Positions 46,422-54,469 of a stretch of DNA of 64,000 nucleotides are shown in pieces (position 1 is the first letter of the stretch; every line of letters begins with the position of its first letter). Source of the stretch: Streptococcus sp. 29896 (GTDB taxonomy: Bacteria > Bacillota > Bacilli > Lactobacillales > Streptococcaceae). Location of the stretch: assembly GCF_032594915.1 (NCBI RefSeq), contig NZ_CP118733.1:1488001-1552000 (forward strand). Direction: 5' to 3'. Under the pieces are notes generated by a model that was not told where the DNA came from, searched no databases, and saw only the letters and a program-made list of their open reading frames with translations. The translations under genes were made by a program, and so were the position numbers.

Positions 46422-47210
46422 CTATCCTTTTATTCGATTTAGATAATCTTGATAAGATTCTGTCTCCATCAGGGCTTTGGCATTTAGAACACGTTCTTTG
46501 CTCGGTGGCTTTGTTCCTTCGAGCGGGTAAGGTCTGCCCAGCTCACGCCACTTAAATTCGCCAAGGTTGTGATAAGGAAGTACTTCAAAACGCTCCACGT
46601 TGGTCAGGGTTTTGACAAATTTTCCCAATTCTACTAAATCGTCATCTCGGTCTGTTAATCCAGGTACCAAGACATGACGAATCCAAACAGGCTTGCCGAT
46701 ATCCGATAGGTAACGAGCACACTCTAAAATAGTTTTATTACTATGACCTGTCACAATACGGTGCTGGTCAGGATTGATTTCCTTAATATCTAGGAGCACC
46801 AAGTCTGTCACCGCCATCAAACGATTGTATTTTTCCAAATAGCGATCGGTCGAACGGAAGGTAAGCGCACAGGTATCCAATGTTGTGTGAATGCCCTTTT
46901 CTTTTGCAAGGGTAAAGAGTGCAATCAAGAAATCAATCTGAATAGTGGCTTCACCGCCTGAAACAGTGATGCCCCCTTCCTTGCCCCAAAACATACGGAA
47001 ACGAAGTGCTTCATTGAGCACATCCTCAGCCGTCCGCTCCTTGGCAGCAGGATTGACCAAATCCCATGTATCAGGGTTATGGCAATACTGACACCGCATG
47101 TGGCAGCCTTGCATAAAGACCACAAAACGCACGCCAGGCCCATCTACAGAGCCAAAACTCTCAGTCGAATGTACAAGACCTGTTACTTTTCTGTAATCTA
47201 CTTCTTCCAT
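46422..47210 (-). CDS. pflA: pyruvate formate-lyase activating enzyme
   Basis: A 262-residue radical-SAM enzyme with C36-x3-C40-x2-C43 (CHMRCQYC), VTVSGGEATIQ and the C-terminal YHNLGEFKW segment of PflA. It uses SAM and a 4Fe-4S cluster to make the glycyl radical of PflB in anaerobic mixed-acid fermentation. A good cre site overlaps the promoter, so CcpA control is likely. Confidence 0.95.
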   Translation of the reverse strand: MEEVDYRKVTGLVHSTESFGSVDGPGVRFVVFMQGCHMRCQYCHNPDTWDLVNPAAKERTAEDVLNEALRFRMFWGKEGGITVSGGEATIQIDFLIALFTLAKEKGIHTTLDTCALTFRSTDRYLEKYNRLMAVTDLVLLDIKEINPDQHRIVTGHSNKTILECARYLSDIGKPVWIRHVLVPGLTDRDDDLVELGKFVKTLTNVERFEVLPYHNLGEFKWRELGRPYPLEGTKPPSKERVLNAKALMETESYQDYLNRIKG

Positions 47211-47239
47211 GATTCCATCCTCGTTTTCTTCATAAGAGT

Positions 47240-47268
47240 ATTATAACATAAATATGAAAACGCTTCTA
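47240..47268 (-). promoter_or_regulatory. pflA promoter with CcpA cre site
   Basis: TATAAT lies at 47245-47240 on the minus strand. ATGAAAACGCTTCTA at 47254-47268 fits the streptococcal cre consensus (TGWAARCGYTWNCW) at 13 of 14 positions and covers the -35 position, which is otherwise poor. Confidence 0.65.
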
Positions 47269-47316
47269 TAGAAAATTTGCAAGAAAAGATGAGGAAAAGC
47301 CAGACCTCCTGCTAGA

Positions 47317-47885
47317 CTAATGGACAGATTCACTAGGTAAGACTCGATAGGTCCAGCCCAAGGCACCTGTTGATATAGTTTCGGCTTCGAGCAGTTCAAG
47401 ATTGCTTTAACTTGGTCAAATAGGGCAAAGCTTCCACCGACCACAACTGGCGAAATAGTCAGCCGTAATCAATTCACCAATCCAGCCTTCAATAAAGTTT
47501 GAGCTAAACGAGGACTTCCCAACACGGCAATGTCACCACCCTCTGCTTCCTTGACCCGTCGAATTTCTTCCAAACAATCTCCCTGCAACAAGCTAGCATT
47601 TTTCCAAGTCACCTCTTACAGACGATTCGAACAAACCAGTTTTTCCACTTCTTGAATCCAAACTGCATGCCTACTCTCATGCTCACTCGCTTCTGGATTA
47701 TCCAACATGGTTGGCCAATACTGGTGCATCATTTCATTGGTTGTACTTCCCCATAAAATAGTAGTCGCAGTTTCTAGCGTACGATTGGCAAATGCTTCTA
47801 TCTCTTTATTATAGGCTATGTAGCCAATCTCCATAGCCCCCACTGAGGCCTCCTCCATTTCGTCTAAAGACAAATGTAAAAATAC
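47317..47885 (-). pseudogene. decayed DHFR/RibD_C-type reductase gene
   Basis: Three frame pieces together spell a dihydrofolate-reductase-like (RibD C-terminal, YyaP-like) protein: GAMEIGYIAYNKEIEAFANR, TTNEMMHQYWPTMLDNPEAS and VCS in one frame (to 47616); then TWKNASLLQGDCLEEIRR and EGGDIAVLGSPRLAQTLL in a second; then ISPVVVGGSFALFDQ and ETISTGALGWTYRV ending at 47317. There is a frameshift near 47620, an in-frame TGA where family members have DEL (about 47463), and a further frameshift near 47405. The start codon is also lost. Confidence 0.8.
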
Positions 47886-47960
47886 AGTTAATTGCGCCTT
47901 CCAATTCCTCCGATTTCGTGATACTCCCCAGTATATCCTTTTTACCTGAATGAGTAAAGA

Positions 47961-47990
47961 AAACCAGTTTCTATTTTCAGAAACTGGTTT
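47961..47990 (-). terminator. terminator of the CBS/DUF21 gene
   Basis: AAACCAGTTTC..GAAACTGGTTT, 11-base arms with an 8-nt loop, followed on the minus strand by TTCTTT. Confidence 0.8.
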
Positions 47991-47996
47991 CCAGTA

Positions 47997-49340
47997 TTAG
48001 TCTTTTACTTTTTCTTCATCGTCAACTTCAAGCGGGGTCAACAAGATTTTCAATTTGGTCACACGACCATTCTTCACCTTGTCATTGATCATGACAAGAT
48101 GGAAACCGTTGTTATCCAGCTCATGGCTTTCTTTTTCTTCCTGGGTCGGGATAGTCCCCAAACCTGTCAGGTAGAAACCTGCAATGGTATCCACGTCATC
48201 ACTTTCTAACTCTGTACCAAAGTGTTCATTGAAATCGTTCAAGGTCATATTCCCTTGGACAATATAGGTGTGCTCTCCAATTTCACGAACAAAAATTTCT
48301 GTCTTATCTGTTTCATCATCGATTTCCCCAACGATTTCCTCCAACAAGTCCTCTAGGGTCACCAAACCAGCCACTCCACCATATTCATCCAATAAAATGG
48401 CCATCTGATTTTGCGTATTGCGAAGGGACTTAAGCAAATCATCCACAAAAATCGTTTCTGGAACGAAGAGTGGTTCCTGCATGATACGACGAATATTAAG
48501 GTTTTCAAATCCATTGGCATAGGCTTCTGCTAGCAATTTCTTGGTATGAATCAAACCGATAATATTGTCCTTATCCCCATCGTAAACAGGAATCCGTGAA
48601 AAATTCTGCTTGAGAATCTGAGACATGATGACACTGGTTTCTTCCTCAATATCAATCATAAAGGCATCAGTTCGTGGCACCATAACCTCACGCGCCACCA
48701 ACTCATCCAGAGAGAAAATCCCCTGAAGCATCTCAATCTCTTCGGCATCGAGAGTCTCTTCACTCTTGGTCAAAATGTACTCAATCTCGTCCCGCGTCAT
48801 CTTATCATCAGCATCATCAAACTCCATCGGAGTAATGCGACTAATCAAGTTGGTTGCAGCAGACAAGAGCCAGACGAAGGGACTGACAATCTTCCCTAGA
48901 AAAATGATAATCGGGGCCGATATCACTGCCAGATTTTCCTTCATGTTCATGGCAATGCGCTTGGGATATAATTCCCCTAGCACGATAGACACAAATGTCA
49001 ACATGGCCAAAGCCAGCCAGTAACCAGCCGTTTGCGCAGTGGTTGAATTGCCCATCCATTGGGCAAAGATAGCTCCCAAATCATTGGCTAAACTCGCCCC
49101 TGACAAGATGGAAATAAAGGTTATCCCAACTTGAATGGTCGATAGAAAATTGTTAGGATTTTCTAAAACTGACAACAAGCGAATGAATTTTTTCTCACCT
49201 TCTGCAGCTTTTTGCTCAACCCGTGATCGATTAAGGGAGACAAGGGCCATCTCTGAGGCTGAAAAGAAGGCATTGAGCAAGGTCAATAGGAACAATAATA
49301 AAATCTGTAAATGAATGGTCTGACTACCGGGGTCTTCCAT
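47997..49340 (-). CDS. CNNM/CorC-type membrane protein (DUF21, CBS pair, transporter-associated domain)
   Basis: The 447-residue protein has four membrane segments in a DUF21 domain (about 8-180), two CBS domains (about 205-330; ILLDEYGGVAGLVTLEDLLE) and a CorC_HlyC domain (about 345-430). It is often called hemolysin C-like, but the family is better supported as magnesium or other ion transport. It has its own terminator and is divergent from the ABC ATPase gene. Confidence 0.9.
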   Translation of the reverse strand: MEDPGSQTIHLQILLLFLLTLLNAFFSASEMALVSLNRSRVEQKAAEGEKKFIRLLSVLENPNNFLSTIQVGITFISILSGASLANDLGAIFAQWMGNSTTAQTAGYWLALAMLTFVSIVLGELYPKRIAMNMKENLAVISAPIIIFLGKIVSPFVWLLSAATNLISRITPMEFDDADDKMTRDEIEYILTKSEETLDAEEIEMLQGIFSLDELVAREVMVPRTDAFMIDIEEETSVIMSQILKQNFSRIPVYDGDKDNIIGLIHTKKLLAEAYANGFENLNIRRIMQEPLFVPETIFVDDLLKSLRNTQNQMAILLDEYGGVAGLVTLEDLLEEIVGEIDDETDKTEIFVREIGEHTYIVQGNMTLNDFNEHFGTELESDDVDTIAGFYLTGLGTIPTQEEKESHELDNNGFHLVMINDKVKNGRVTKLKILLTPLEVDDEEKVKD

Positions 49341-49457
49341 GGTCTTCTCCTAAAAAAATGTTATAATGAAACTATTATACCATATCTGCAAAAAAATATG
49401 GGAATTTGGACCAGAAATTTGGTCCATTCTAGGAAAAGACGAAGATTGGAGAAACAG

Positions 49458-50237
49458 ATGGTCCTATCAATGAAAAACCTGTCCTATAAAAGACAAGGAG
49501 ACTATCTCTTACGGGATATCAACTGGGAATTTAAACAAGGAGAGCGTTGGGCTATTTTAGGGCTAAATGGGGCTGGAAAGTCAACCCTCCTTCGTATTCT
49601 AATGGCTGAGTTTTGGAAGACATCTGGTGACCTGACGGTTCTTGGAGTGGAGTTTGGTAAGGGAGATATTCCTAGCCTACGCACAAAGATTGGGGTCGTT
49701 GGTTCTTTCCTTGCCGAACGCTTTCCCATTGATTTGACAGCTGAGCAGATTGTCCTGACTGGAAAGTACAAATCCTCCATCCTCTACCGTGAATACGGTC
49801 AAGCTGAATTGGATGAAGCCATAGACATGCTCAAAACCATCAAAGCTGATCATCTAATCGGTCGGACCTATGCTAGTTTATCACAAGGTGAACGCCAACT
49901 CCTGCTGATCGCCCGCAGTTTGATGGAAGAGCCGGCTATTTTGATTTTGGACGAAGCAACTGTCGGTTTGGACCTCCTAGCTCGCGAGCGCCTACTCCAC
50001 CACATCGACCATATCTGTCAACTCCCAACAGCTCCTGCCATTATCTACGTCACCCATCACGCCGAAGAAATCACTGATAATTTCACCCATGTCCTCCTGC
50101 TCAAAGATGGCATGGTCTTGGCACAGGGAACCAAAGAAGACATCCTGACACCTGAACTCCTCAGCGATTTTTATGGCAATCAGGTGGAATTGATTGACTT
50201 GGGTGAGGGAAGATTGTTCATTAAGCCGATATTATAA
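49458..50237 (+). CDS. stand-alone ABC transporter ATPase (YlmA-like)
   Basis: The ATG at 49458 has SD TTGGAGAAACAG; the longer frame upstream is not conserved-looking. The 259-residue ATPase has Walker A LGLNGAGKST, signature YASLSQGERQLLLIAR and Walker B ILILDEATVGLD, with an H-loop in YVTHHAEE. No membrane partner is adjacent; YlmA-type ATPases are likewise orphan. It ended at a terminator that is now split by the IS. Confidence 0.88.
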   Translation: MVLSMKNLSYKRQGDYLLRDINWEFKQGERWAILGLNGAGKSTLLRILMAEFWKTSGDLTVLGVEFGKGDIPSLRTKIGVVGSFLAERFPIDLTAEQIVLTGKYKSSILYREYGQAELDEAIDMLKTIKADHLIGRTYASLSQGERQLLLIARSLMEEPAILILDEATVGLDLLARERLLHHIDHICQLPTAPAIIYVTHHAEEITDNFTHVLLLKDGMVLAQGTKEDILTPELLSDFYGNQVELIDLGEGRLFIKPIL

Positions 50238-50291
50238 AAAACAAATCCAGCCCTAGTTTTGTACTGACCCCAAAAAGTTAGATAAAAAATA

Positions 50292-51131
50292 TTAGTGAAA
50301 GGATTTAGTTCTGTACTGAACAGGACTAAGTCCTTTTAGTTTTGCTTTAATGCGTTTATTGTTGTAGTAAAAAATATAATCAGTGATAGCTTGCTCTAGT
50401 TGATCGAGAGACTTGAAAGTCTTCTCAAATCCGTAAAACATTTCTGTTTTCAATATGCCAAAGAAGGACTCCATCATACCATTATCCGTGCTAGTTCCCT
50501 TGCGAGACATGGAAGGACGTATAACTTTACTGTCAAGAAAATGATGGTAGGCTTCGTGTTGGTATTGCCAACCTTGGTCACTATGGAGAATGGTATTTGG
50601 GTAAGTTTCCTCAGGAAAGGCCTTCTCAAGCATGGACTTAACTTGCATGAGATTAGGTGAGCGGGACAAGGTAAAATCAATAATTTCGCTATTATAGCCA
50701 TCCAGAACAGGTGACAGATAGAGTTTTTCAGAACAATTTGGCAGAGCGAACTCCGTCACATCTGTATAGCACTTCTCAAAAGGCTTAGTCCCTTCAAAGG
50801 CTCTCTCAATGAGATTAGGAGCTTTCTTGCCCACATCCCCCTTGTAAGACTTGTATTTCTTACATCGGCGAATACGAGCTGATAAGCCTAGTTCTTTCAT
50901 CAGCCGTTGTACTTTCTTATGATTGATAGAAAATCCACGATTTCTTAACTCAAGGTGAATGCGACGGTAACCATAGTTTCCCTTATGTTCATCATAAATA
51001 GCTTGAATTTCAACTTTTAAGTCCTTGTCTTTATCCGGTTTGTCCATTTGTTTGACGTGATAGTAATAGGTAGAAGGAACTAATTGGGAAATAGTCAGAA
51101 GGATGTCTAGTCGGAATCCTTCTTCGACCAT
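50292..51131 (-). CDS. IS3-family transposase OrfB (DDE integrase)
   Basis: The 279-residue frame has an HTH_21-type N-terminal part ([19 protein letters not shown]) and the integrase core with the DDE residues in [17 protein letters not shown] and [10 protein letters not shown]. In this family OrfB is made as a fusion with OrfA by a -1 frameshift; the frames overlap by 25 nt here. The frame is intact. Confidence 0.95.
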   Translation of the reverse strand: MVEEGFRLDILLTISQLVPSTYYYHVKQMDKPDKDKDLKVEIQAIYDEHKGNYGYRRIHLELRNRGFSINHKKVQRLMKELGLSARIRRCKKYKSYKGDVGKKAPNLIERAFEGTKPFEKCYTDVTEFALPNCSEKLYLSPVLDGYNSEIIDFTLSRSPNLMQVKSMLEKAFPEETYPNTILHSDQGWQYQHEAYHHFLDSKVIRPSMSRKGTSTDNGMMESFFGILKTEMFYGFEKTFKSLDQLEQAITDYIFYYNNKRIKAKLKGLSPVQYRTKSFH

Positions 51132-51643
51132 CTCTCTAACTGTTTGAGTCTTTCTTGCTCTCTGGCTTCGTCCCTTAAACGAAGCTCCCTCAACTTTTTT
51201 AGGTAAGCTACCTCAGTGCGTAAGCGTTCATTTTCCTCCTGAAGTCTCTCCAACTCCGTCATCTCTTCCCAGGTTTTCTTTGATTTACGCCCCATTTTTG
51301 GTGGCCTCCCTCTTGTTTTCTCAACAATAGTATACCCGTTTTTCTTGTATTGTGCTATCCAGTTTGAAAGGGTTCCACGATTTGGCAAGGCATAATCAAG
51401 TGAGACGGAGAGAGCTGACTGCTTATTAAGAAGTACTTTGTCAATCATTTCTTGCTTTAATTCTGGGGAATAGTAGTTATTGTTCTCTTTTTTAACAATA
51501 CTTAAGCCATATCTCTCAATCAATCGAATCATATATTTAATACCAGATTGAGCAATACCGAACTGTTTTGACAAGGAATTGAGGGAGTTACCATTTTGAC
51601 GTAACTCATAAATTTGGACTTTGTCTTCATAACTTAATTTCAT
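51107..51643 (-). CDS. IS3-family transposase OrfA (helix-turn-helix)
   Basis: The start at 51643 ([15 protein letters not shown]) is inside the IS; the longer frame would begin at the IS end. The 178-residue protein has two HTH segments ([19 protein letters not shown] and a second near 70-110) and a C-terminal leucine zipper ([20 protein letters not shown]). It binds the inverted repeats. Confidence 0.93.
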   Translation of the reverse strand: MKLSYEDKVQIYELRQNGNSLNSLSKQFGIAQSGIKYMIRLIERYGLSIVKKENNNYYSPELKQEMIDKVLLNKQSALSVSLDYALPNRGTLSNWIAQYKKNGYTIVEKTRGRPPKMGRKSKKTWEEMTELERLQEENERLRTEVAYLKKLRELRLRDEAREQERLKQLERWSKKDSD

Positions 51644-51677
51644 AAAAATAGCACCCCATAAGTTAGATTTTTTCATT

Positions 51678-52250
51678 CTAACTTTTGGGGTGCGGTTCAT
51701 TTGAGCTGGATTTTAATCGTTCCACCATGACCAAAAACGGTGGGGTATTGACTTGGTTGAGCGGTTTATAGAGCATGGCAGTAAAGACGGTCTGGTCTAA
51801 CTGGCTGATAAAATCTAAGACTGCATCCTTCTCAAGAGATCCGCCCTCGTGACCATAGTAAACCATGATAGCTAGACGCCCCCCCACCACCAGACGGTCA
51901 AGAACTTTTTCAATGGCTTGAAGGGTGGTTGCAGGCAAGGTAATAACTGACTTATCCGCCGAAGGAAGATAGCCCAGATTGAAAATGGCTGCCTTGCATT
52001 CCTCTACATATTGGTCGAGGTTTTCGTGTCCTGTCAAAACCAATTGGGCATTGGTCAAGCCAGCTTTTTCTAGTTTTTCAGCCGTTGTGGTCAGGGCTTG
52101 TTCCTGAATATCAAAGGCCACCACTTTTCCTGCTCGCTGGGCTAAAAATAGTGTGTCATGGCCATTTCCCATCGTCGCATCAACCGCTAGGTCTTGGTCG
52201 GTTAAAATTTCATCTAAAAAGGCATGAGCCATGTGTAAAGGTCTAAGCAT
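51678..52250 (-). CDS. class I SAM methyltransferase (YtqB/rRNA-methylase-like), C-terminus altered by the IS
   Basis: The ATG at 52250 follows AAGGAG by 5 nt. The 190-residue protein has motif [23 protein letters not shown] and [13 protein letters not shown], as in YtqB-type methyltransferases. The last six residues (EPHPKS) are encoded by the IS end. Removing the IS and one TTT copy gives a stop right after SSSN, so the core enzyme is untouched. It lies next to a TetR gene, 10 nt apart. Confidence 0.88.
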   Translation of the reverse strand: MLRPLHMAHAFLDEILTDQDLAVDATMGNGHDTLFLAQRAGKVVAFDIQEQALTTTAEKLEKAGLTNAQLVLTGHENLDQYVEECKAAIFNLGYLPSADKSVITLPATTLQAIEKVLDRLVVGGRLAIMVYYGHEGGSLEKDAVLDFISQLDQTVFTAMLYKPLNQVNTPPFLVMVERLKSSSNEPHPKS

Positions 52251-52259
52251 TTTCACTCC

Positions 52260-52778
52260 TTAAGCTAATAATCTTACATAATATTCGGTCAAGGTGGCTT
52301 CGTCCACCTTTTTGCGTTGCTGCAACCACCAGCTGACCGTCTCCACAAAAGTGGTCACAACAAAATGTACCAGCAAATCCTCTGGAAGATTCCCCTTGCC
52401 CTGCATGTAGTCTTCAACCACTTTTGGAAAAATGTCGTGTTTCAGCTCCGCTTCCAGTTCTCTTAGAAAATAGGCATTGCGGGACAATAAAAGGCTGGCA
52501 ACTCGGTCTTGATTGGTCCGAAAGTGTTTGAAAATATGGGCCAACAAAGTCTTCACATCCGCATCTTCACGACCTGTAAATAAGTGGTGAAAGAGGTCAT
52601 GACAAAGTTCTTCCAAAAGAGCCTCTTTACTGGCATAGTGGGCATAGAAAGTGGAACGCCCCACATCTGCCAGGTCAATAACATCCTGCACGCGCATGTC
52701 ATCATAACCTTTATCATTTAATAAGGTCAAAAAAGCCTGAAAAATAGCTCTTTTTGTTTTTGCAATTCGTCTATCCAT
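52260..52778 (-). CDS. TetR-family regulator
   Basis: A 172-residue regulator with the N-terminal HTH (FLTLLNDKGYDDMRVQDVID then ADVGRSTFYAHYASKEAL) and a helical ligand domain. It is divergent from a CDF metal transporter, the same arrangement type as pneumococcal SczA and CzcD, but I cannot show that it is SczA. The palindrome AACAATTTGTT (52795-52805) lies between the genes as a candidate operator. Confidence 0.85.
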   Translation of the reverse strand: MDRRIAKTKRAIFQAFLTLLNDKGYDDMRVQDVIDLADVGRSTFYAHYASKEALLEELCHDLFHHLFTGREDADVKTLLAHIFKHFRTNQDRVASLLLSRNAYFLRELEAELKHDIFPKVVEDYMQGKGNLPEDLLVHFVVTTFVETVSWWLQQRKKVDEATLTEYYVRLLA

Positions 52779-52794
52779 TTTTCGTACATTTCAA

Positions 52795-52805
52795 ACAATT
52801 TGTTC
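52795..52805. promoter_or_regulatory. candidate TetR operator
   Basis: AACAA-T-TTGTT is a perfect palindrome 17 bp before the TetR start and within the divergent TetR/CDF intergenic region. Confidence 0.4.
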
Positions 52806-52899
52806 AGAAAAAGACAAACCGTTTCTCTTGTTTCTAGTTTTTTGGCTCATTACAGTACATAATAAACCTATAAACAGTATAACACAGAAAGGGAATCTC

Positions 52900-53718
52900 A
52901 TGTCATCTTCTAAAAATACATTTATCGCTTTTCTCCTCAATCTTAGCTTTTCTATCATCGAGTTTATCTTTGGCTGGCTCTTTGGTTCTAGCGCCATCTT
53001 AGCAGATGCTGTTCATGATTTGGGTGACGCCCTCGCCATCGGAAGCTCTGCCATCATGCAAACCTATGCCAACAAGCCTGCTGATAGGGTTTATCCCTTT
53101 GGCTACAAGAGATGGAATATTTTGGCCGCTCTCTTGACTTCTAGTATTCTGATTATCGGCTCCAGCTTGATCCTTGTAGAAAACATTCCCAATCTTTTCC
53201 ATCCCAACCCTGTCAATCAAGATGGGATGTTGGTCCTCGGCATTATCGCTATCATCATCAATTTACTCGCTTCCCGTATTGTAAAAAATGGCCATAGCCA
53301 TAATGAATCCATTCTCAGCTTGCACTTTTTAGAGGATATTTTGGGATGGCTGGCGGTCATCCTTGTTTCCATCATTCTTCAATTCACTGATTGGTACTTT
53401 CTAGACCCATTACTCTCACTCGGTATTGCTATCTTCATCCTCGCCAAAGCCCTGCCAAAAGCCTGGAATAGTGTCAAGATTCTACTTGAAACAAGTCCGC
53501 AAGGAGTAAATCTTGAAGAATTGAAAGAAATTCTCCTTGCTCTTGAAAATGTTCACGAAATCACTCAACTGAATGTCTGGACCATGGATGGATATGACCA
53601 TTGTGCGACAGTGACGGTCAAACTAACAAATCCTGCTGTAGCAGACAAGACCAAAGCAAACATACGAAATTCTCTCATCACCTTTGGCATTGTCCAAAGC
53701 ACCATCGAAATTTTGTAA
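52900..53718 (+). CDS. cation diffusion facilitator (metal efflux)
   Basis: The ATG at 52900 has SD AAAGGG; the upstream open frame is intergenic. The 272-residue protein has six membrane segments with the paired metal-site motifs DAVHDLGDALAIG (segment 2) and HFLEDILGW (segment 5), then a cytoplasmic ferredoxin-like domain (about 205-272). It exports Zn2+ or a similar ion against protons. Divergent TetR control is likely. Confidence 0.9.
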   Translation: MSSSKNTFIAFLLNLSFSIIEFIFGWLFGSSAILADAVHDLGDALAIGSSAIMQTYANKPADRVYPFGYKRWNILAALLTSSILIIGSSLILVENIPNLFHPNPVNQDGMLVLGIIAIIINLLASRIVKNGHSHNESILSLHFLEDILGWLAVILVSIILQFTDWYFLDPLLSLGIAIFILAKALPKAWNSVKILLETSPQGVNLEELKEILLALENVHEITQLNVWTMDGYDHCATVTVKLTNPAVADKTKANIRNSLITFGIVQSTIEIL

Positions 53719-53756
53719 AAAAATTTTTTAAAAATATCACATTTTCCTCTCCCATT

Positions 53757-53764
53757 TACGAATA
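53757..53764 (+). promoter_or_regulatory. cin-box (SigX/ComX promoter) of the prepilin peptidase gene
   Basis: TACGAATA at 53757-53764 is an exact match to the streptococcal competence cin-box and lies 7 nt before the ATG at 53772, which implies a leaderless or nearly leaderless late-competence transcript. Confidence 0.8.
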
Positions 53765-53771
53765 AATAGGT

Positions 53772-54416
53772 ATGAAGACAATTATCCTATTTTTCCTTGG
53801 AGCTTCTATCGGCTCCTTCTTGGGATTGGTCATCGACCGTTTCCCTGAACAGTCCATTATCGCCCCCTCTAGTCACTGCAATGCCTGCAAGCGACGGCTC
53901 AAGGCCTGGGACCTCATACCAATCCTGTCCCAGCTTTCCACAAAATCCAAATGCCGTTACTGCAAGGCGAAGATACCTTATTGGTATCTGGGACTGGAGT
54001 TCTTAGCTGGCCTATTGGTCCTGCTCTGCCATTTTCAAATTCTATCTCTTGCCCAAACCATTCTCATTTTGGCAGGACTAGTTTTGGCCATTTACGACAT
54101 CAAACATCAGGAATATCCTTTTGCTGTCTGGCTCGTTTTTACTTTTATAGCTCTGATACTCTCCCAGCTCAACTGGCTCTTCTGTGGCCTTTTGGTCCTA
54201 GCCTATCTGACTGAAAAATGGCAACTCAATATTGGTTCTGGCGATTTTCTCTATCTGGCAAGTCTCTCCCTTTTGTTTGGCGTGACCGAAATCCTCTGGA
54301 TTATCCAGATTAGTTCCATCTTAGGACTGGCAGTCTTTTGGGTCTTTACACCAAAATCTCTACCTTATGTACCTTTTCTTTTTTTGGCCAGTCTCATCAT
54401 CACTATTACCTTCTAA
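53772..54416 (+). CDS. comC: type IV prepilin peptidase of the competence machinery
   Basis: A 214-residue A24 aspartic membrane peptidase with an N-terminal cytoplasmic zinc-type loop (HCNACKRR and CRYCKAKIPYWY), about six further membrane segments and the first catalytic Asp in AIYDIKHQEYPF; the second is expected in NIGSGDFLYL. It cleaves the ComGC-type pseudopilins for DNA uptake. In pneumococcus the gene is called cilC. It is preceded by a cin-box, so expression is competence-specific. Confidence 0.93.
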   Translation: MKTIILFFLGASIGSFLGLVIDRFPEQSIIAPSSHCNACKRRLKAWDLIPILSQLSTKSKCRYCKAKIPYWYLGLEFLAGLLVLLCHFQILSLAQTILILAGLVLAIYDIKHQEYPFAVWLVFTFIALILSQLNWLFCGLLVLAYLTEKWQLNIGSGDFLYLASLSLLFGVTEILWIIQISSILGLAVFWVFTPKSLPYVPFLFLASLIITITF

Positions 54417-54447
54417 ATCGAGCCTAGCTCGATTTTTTTGGTATAAT
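54415..54447 (+). promoter_or_regulatory. comC terminator merged with the pncB promoter
   Basis: AAATCGAGC-CTA-GCTCGATTT (54415-54435) plus seven T ends comC. The T run leads straight into an extended -10, TGGTATAAT (TATAAT at 54442-54447), so the -35 region of pncB lies in the hairpin. Confidence 0.8.
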
Positions 54448-54469
54448 AAGAAGAATAAAGGAGAAAGCT

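Larger units (their letters stand above)
50260..51699 (-). mobile_element. IS3-family (IS150-like) insertion sequence, 1440 bp
   Basis: The ends are imperfect inverted repeats: TGTACTGACCCCAAAAAGTT at the left and TGAACCGCACCCCAAAAGTT at the right (read inward), beginning TG as in the IS3 family. A 3-bp direct repeat TTT flanks the element (50257-50259 and 51700-51702). It carries two overlapping minus-strand frames, OrfA and OrfB, both intact, so it may be active. Confidence 0.92.

Noticed and set aside
47241..47444. 67-codon minus-strand frame as a separate small gene
   Set aside because: Its first part is the decayed DHFR/RibD_C sequence and the rest is out of frame after the frameshift.
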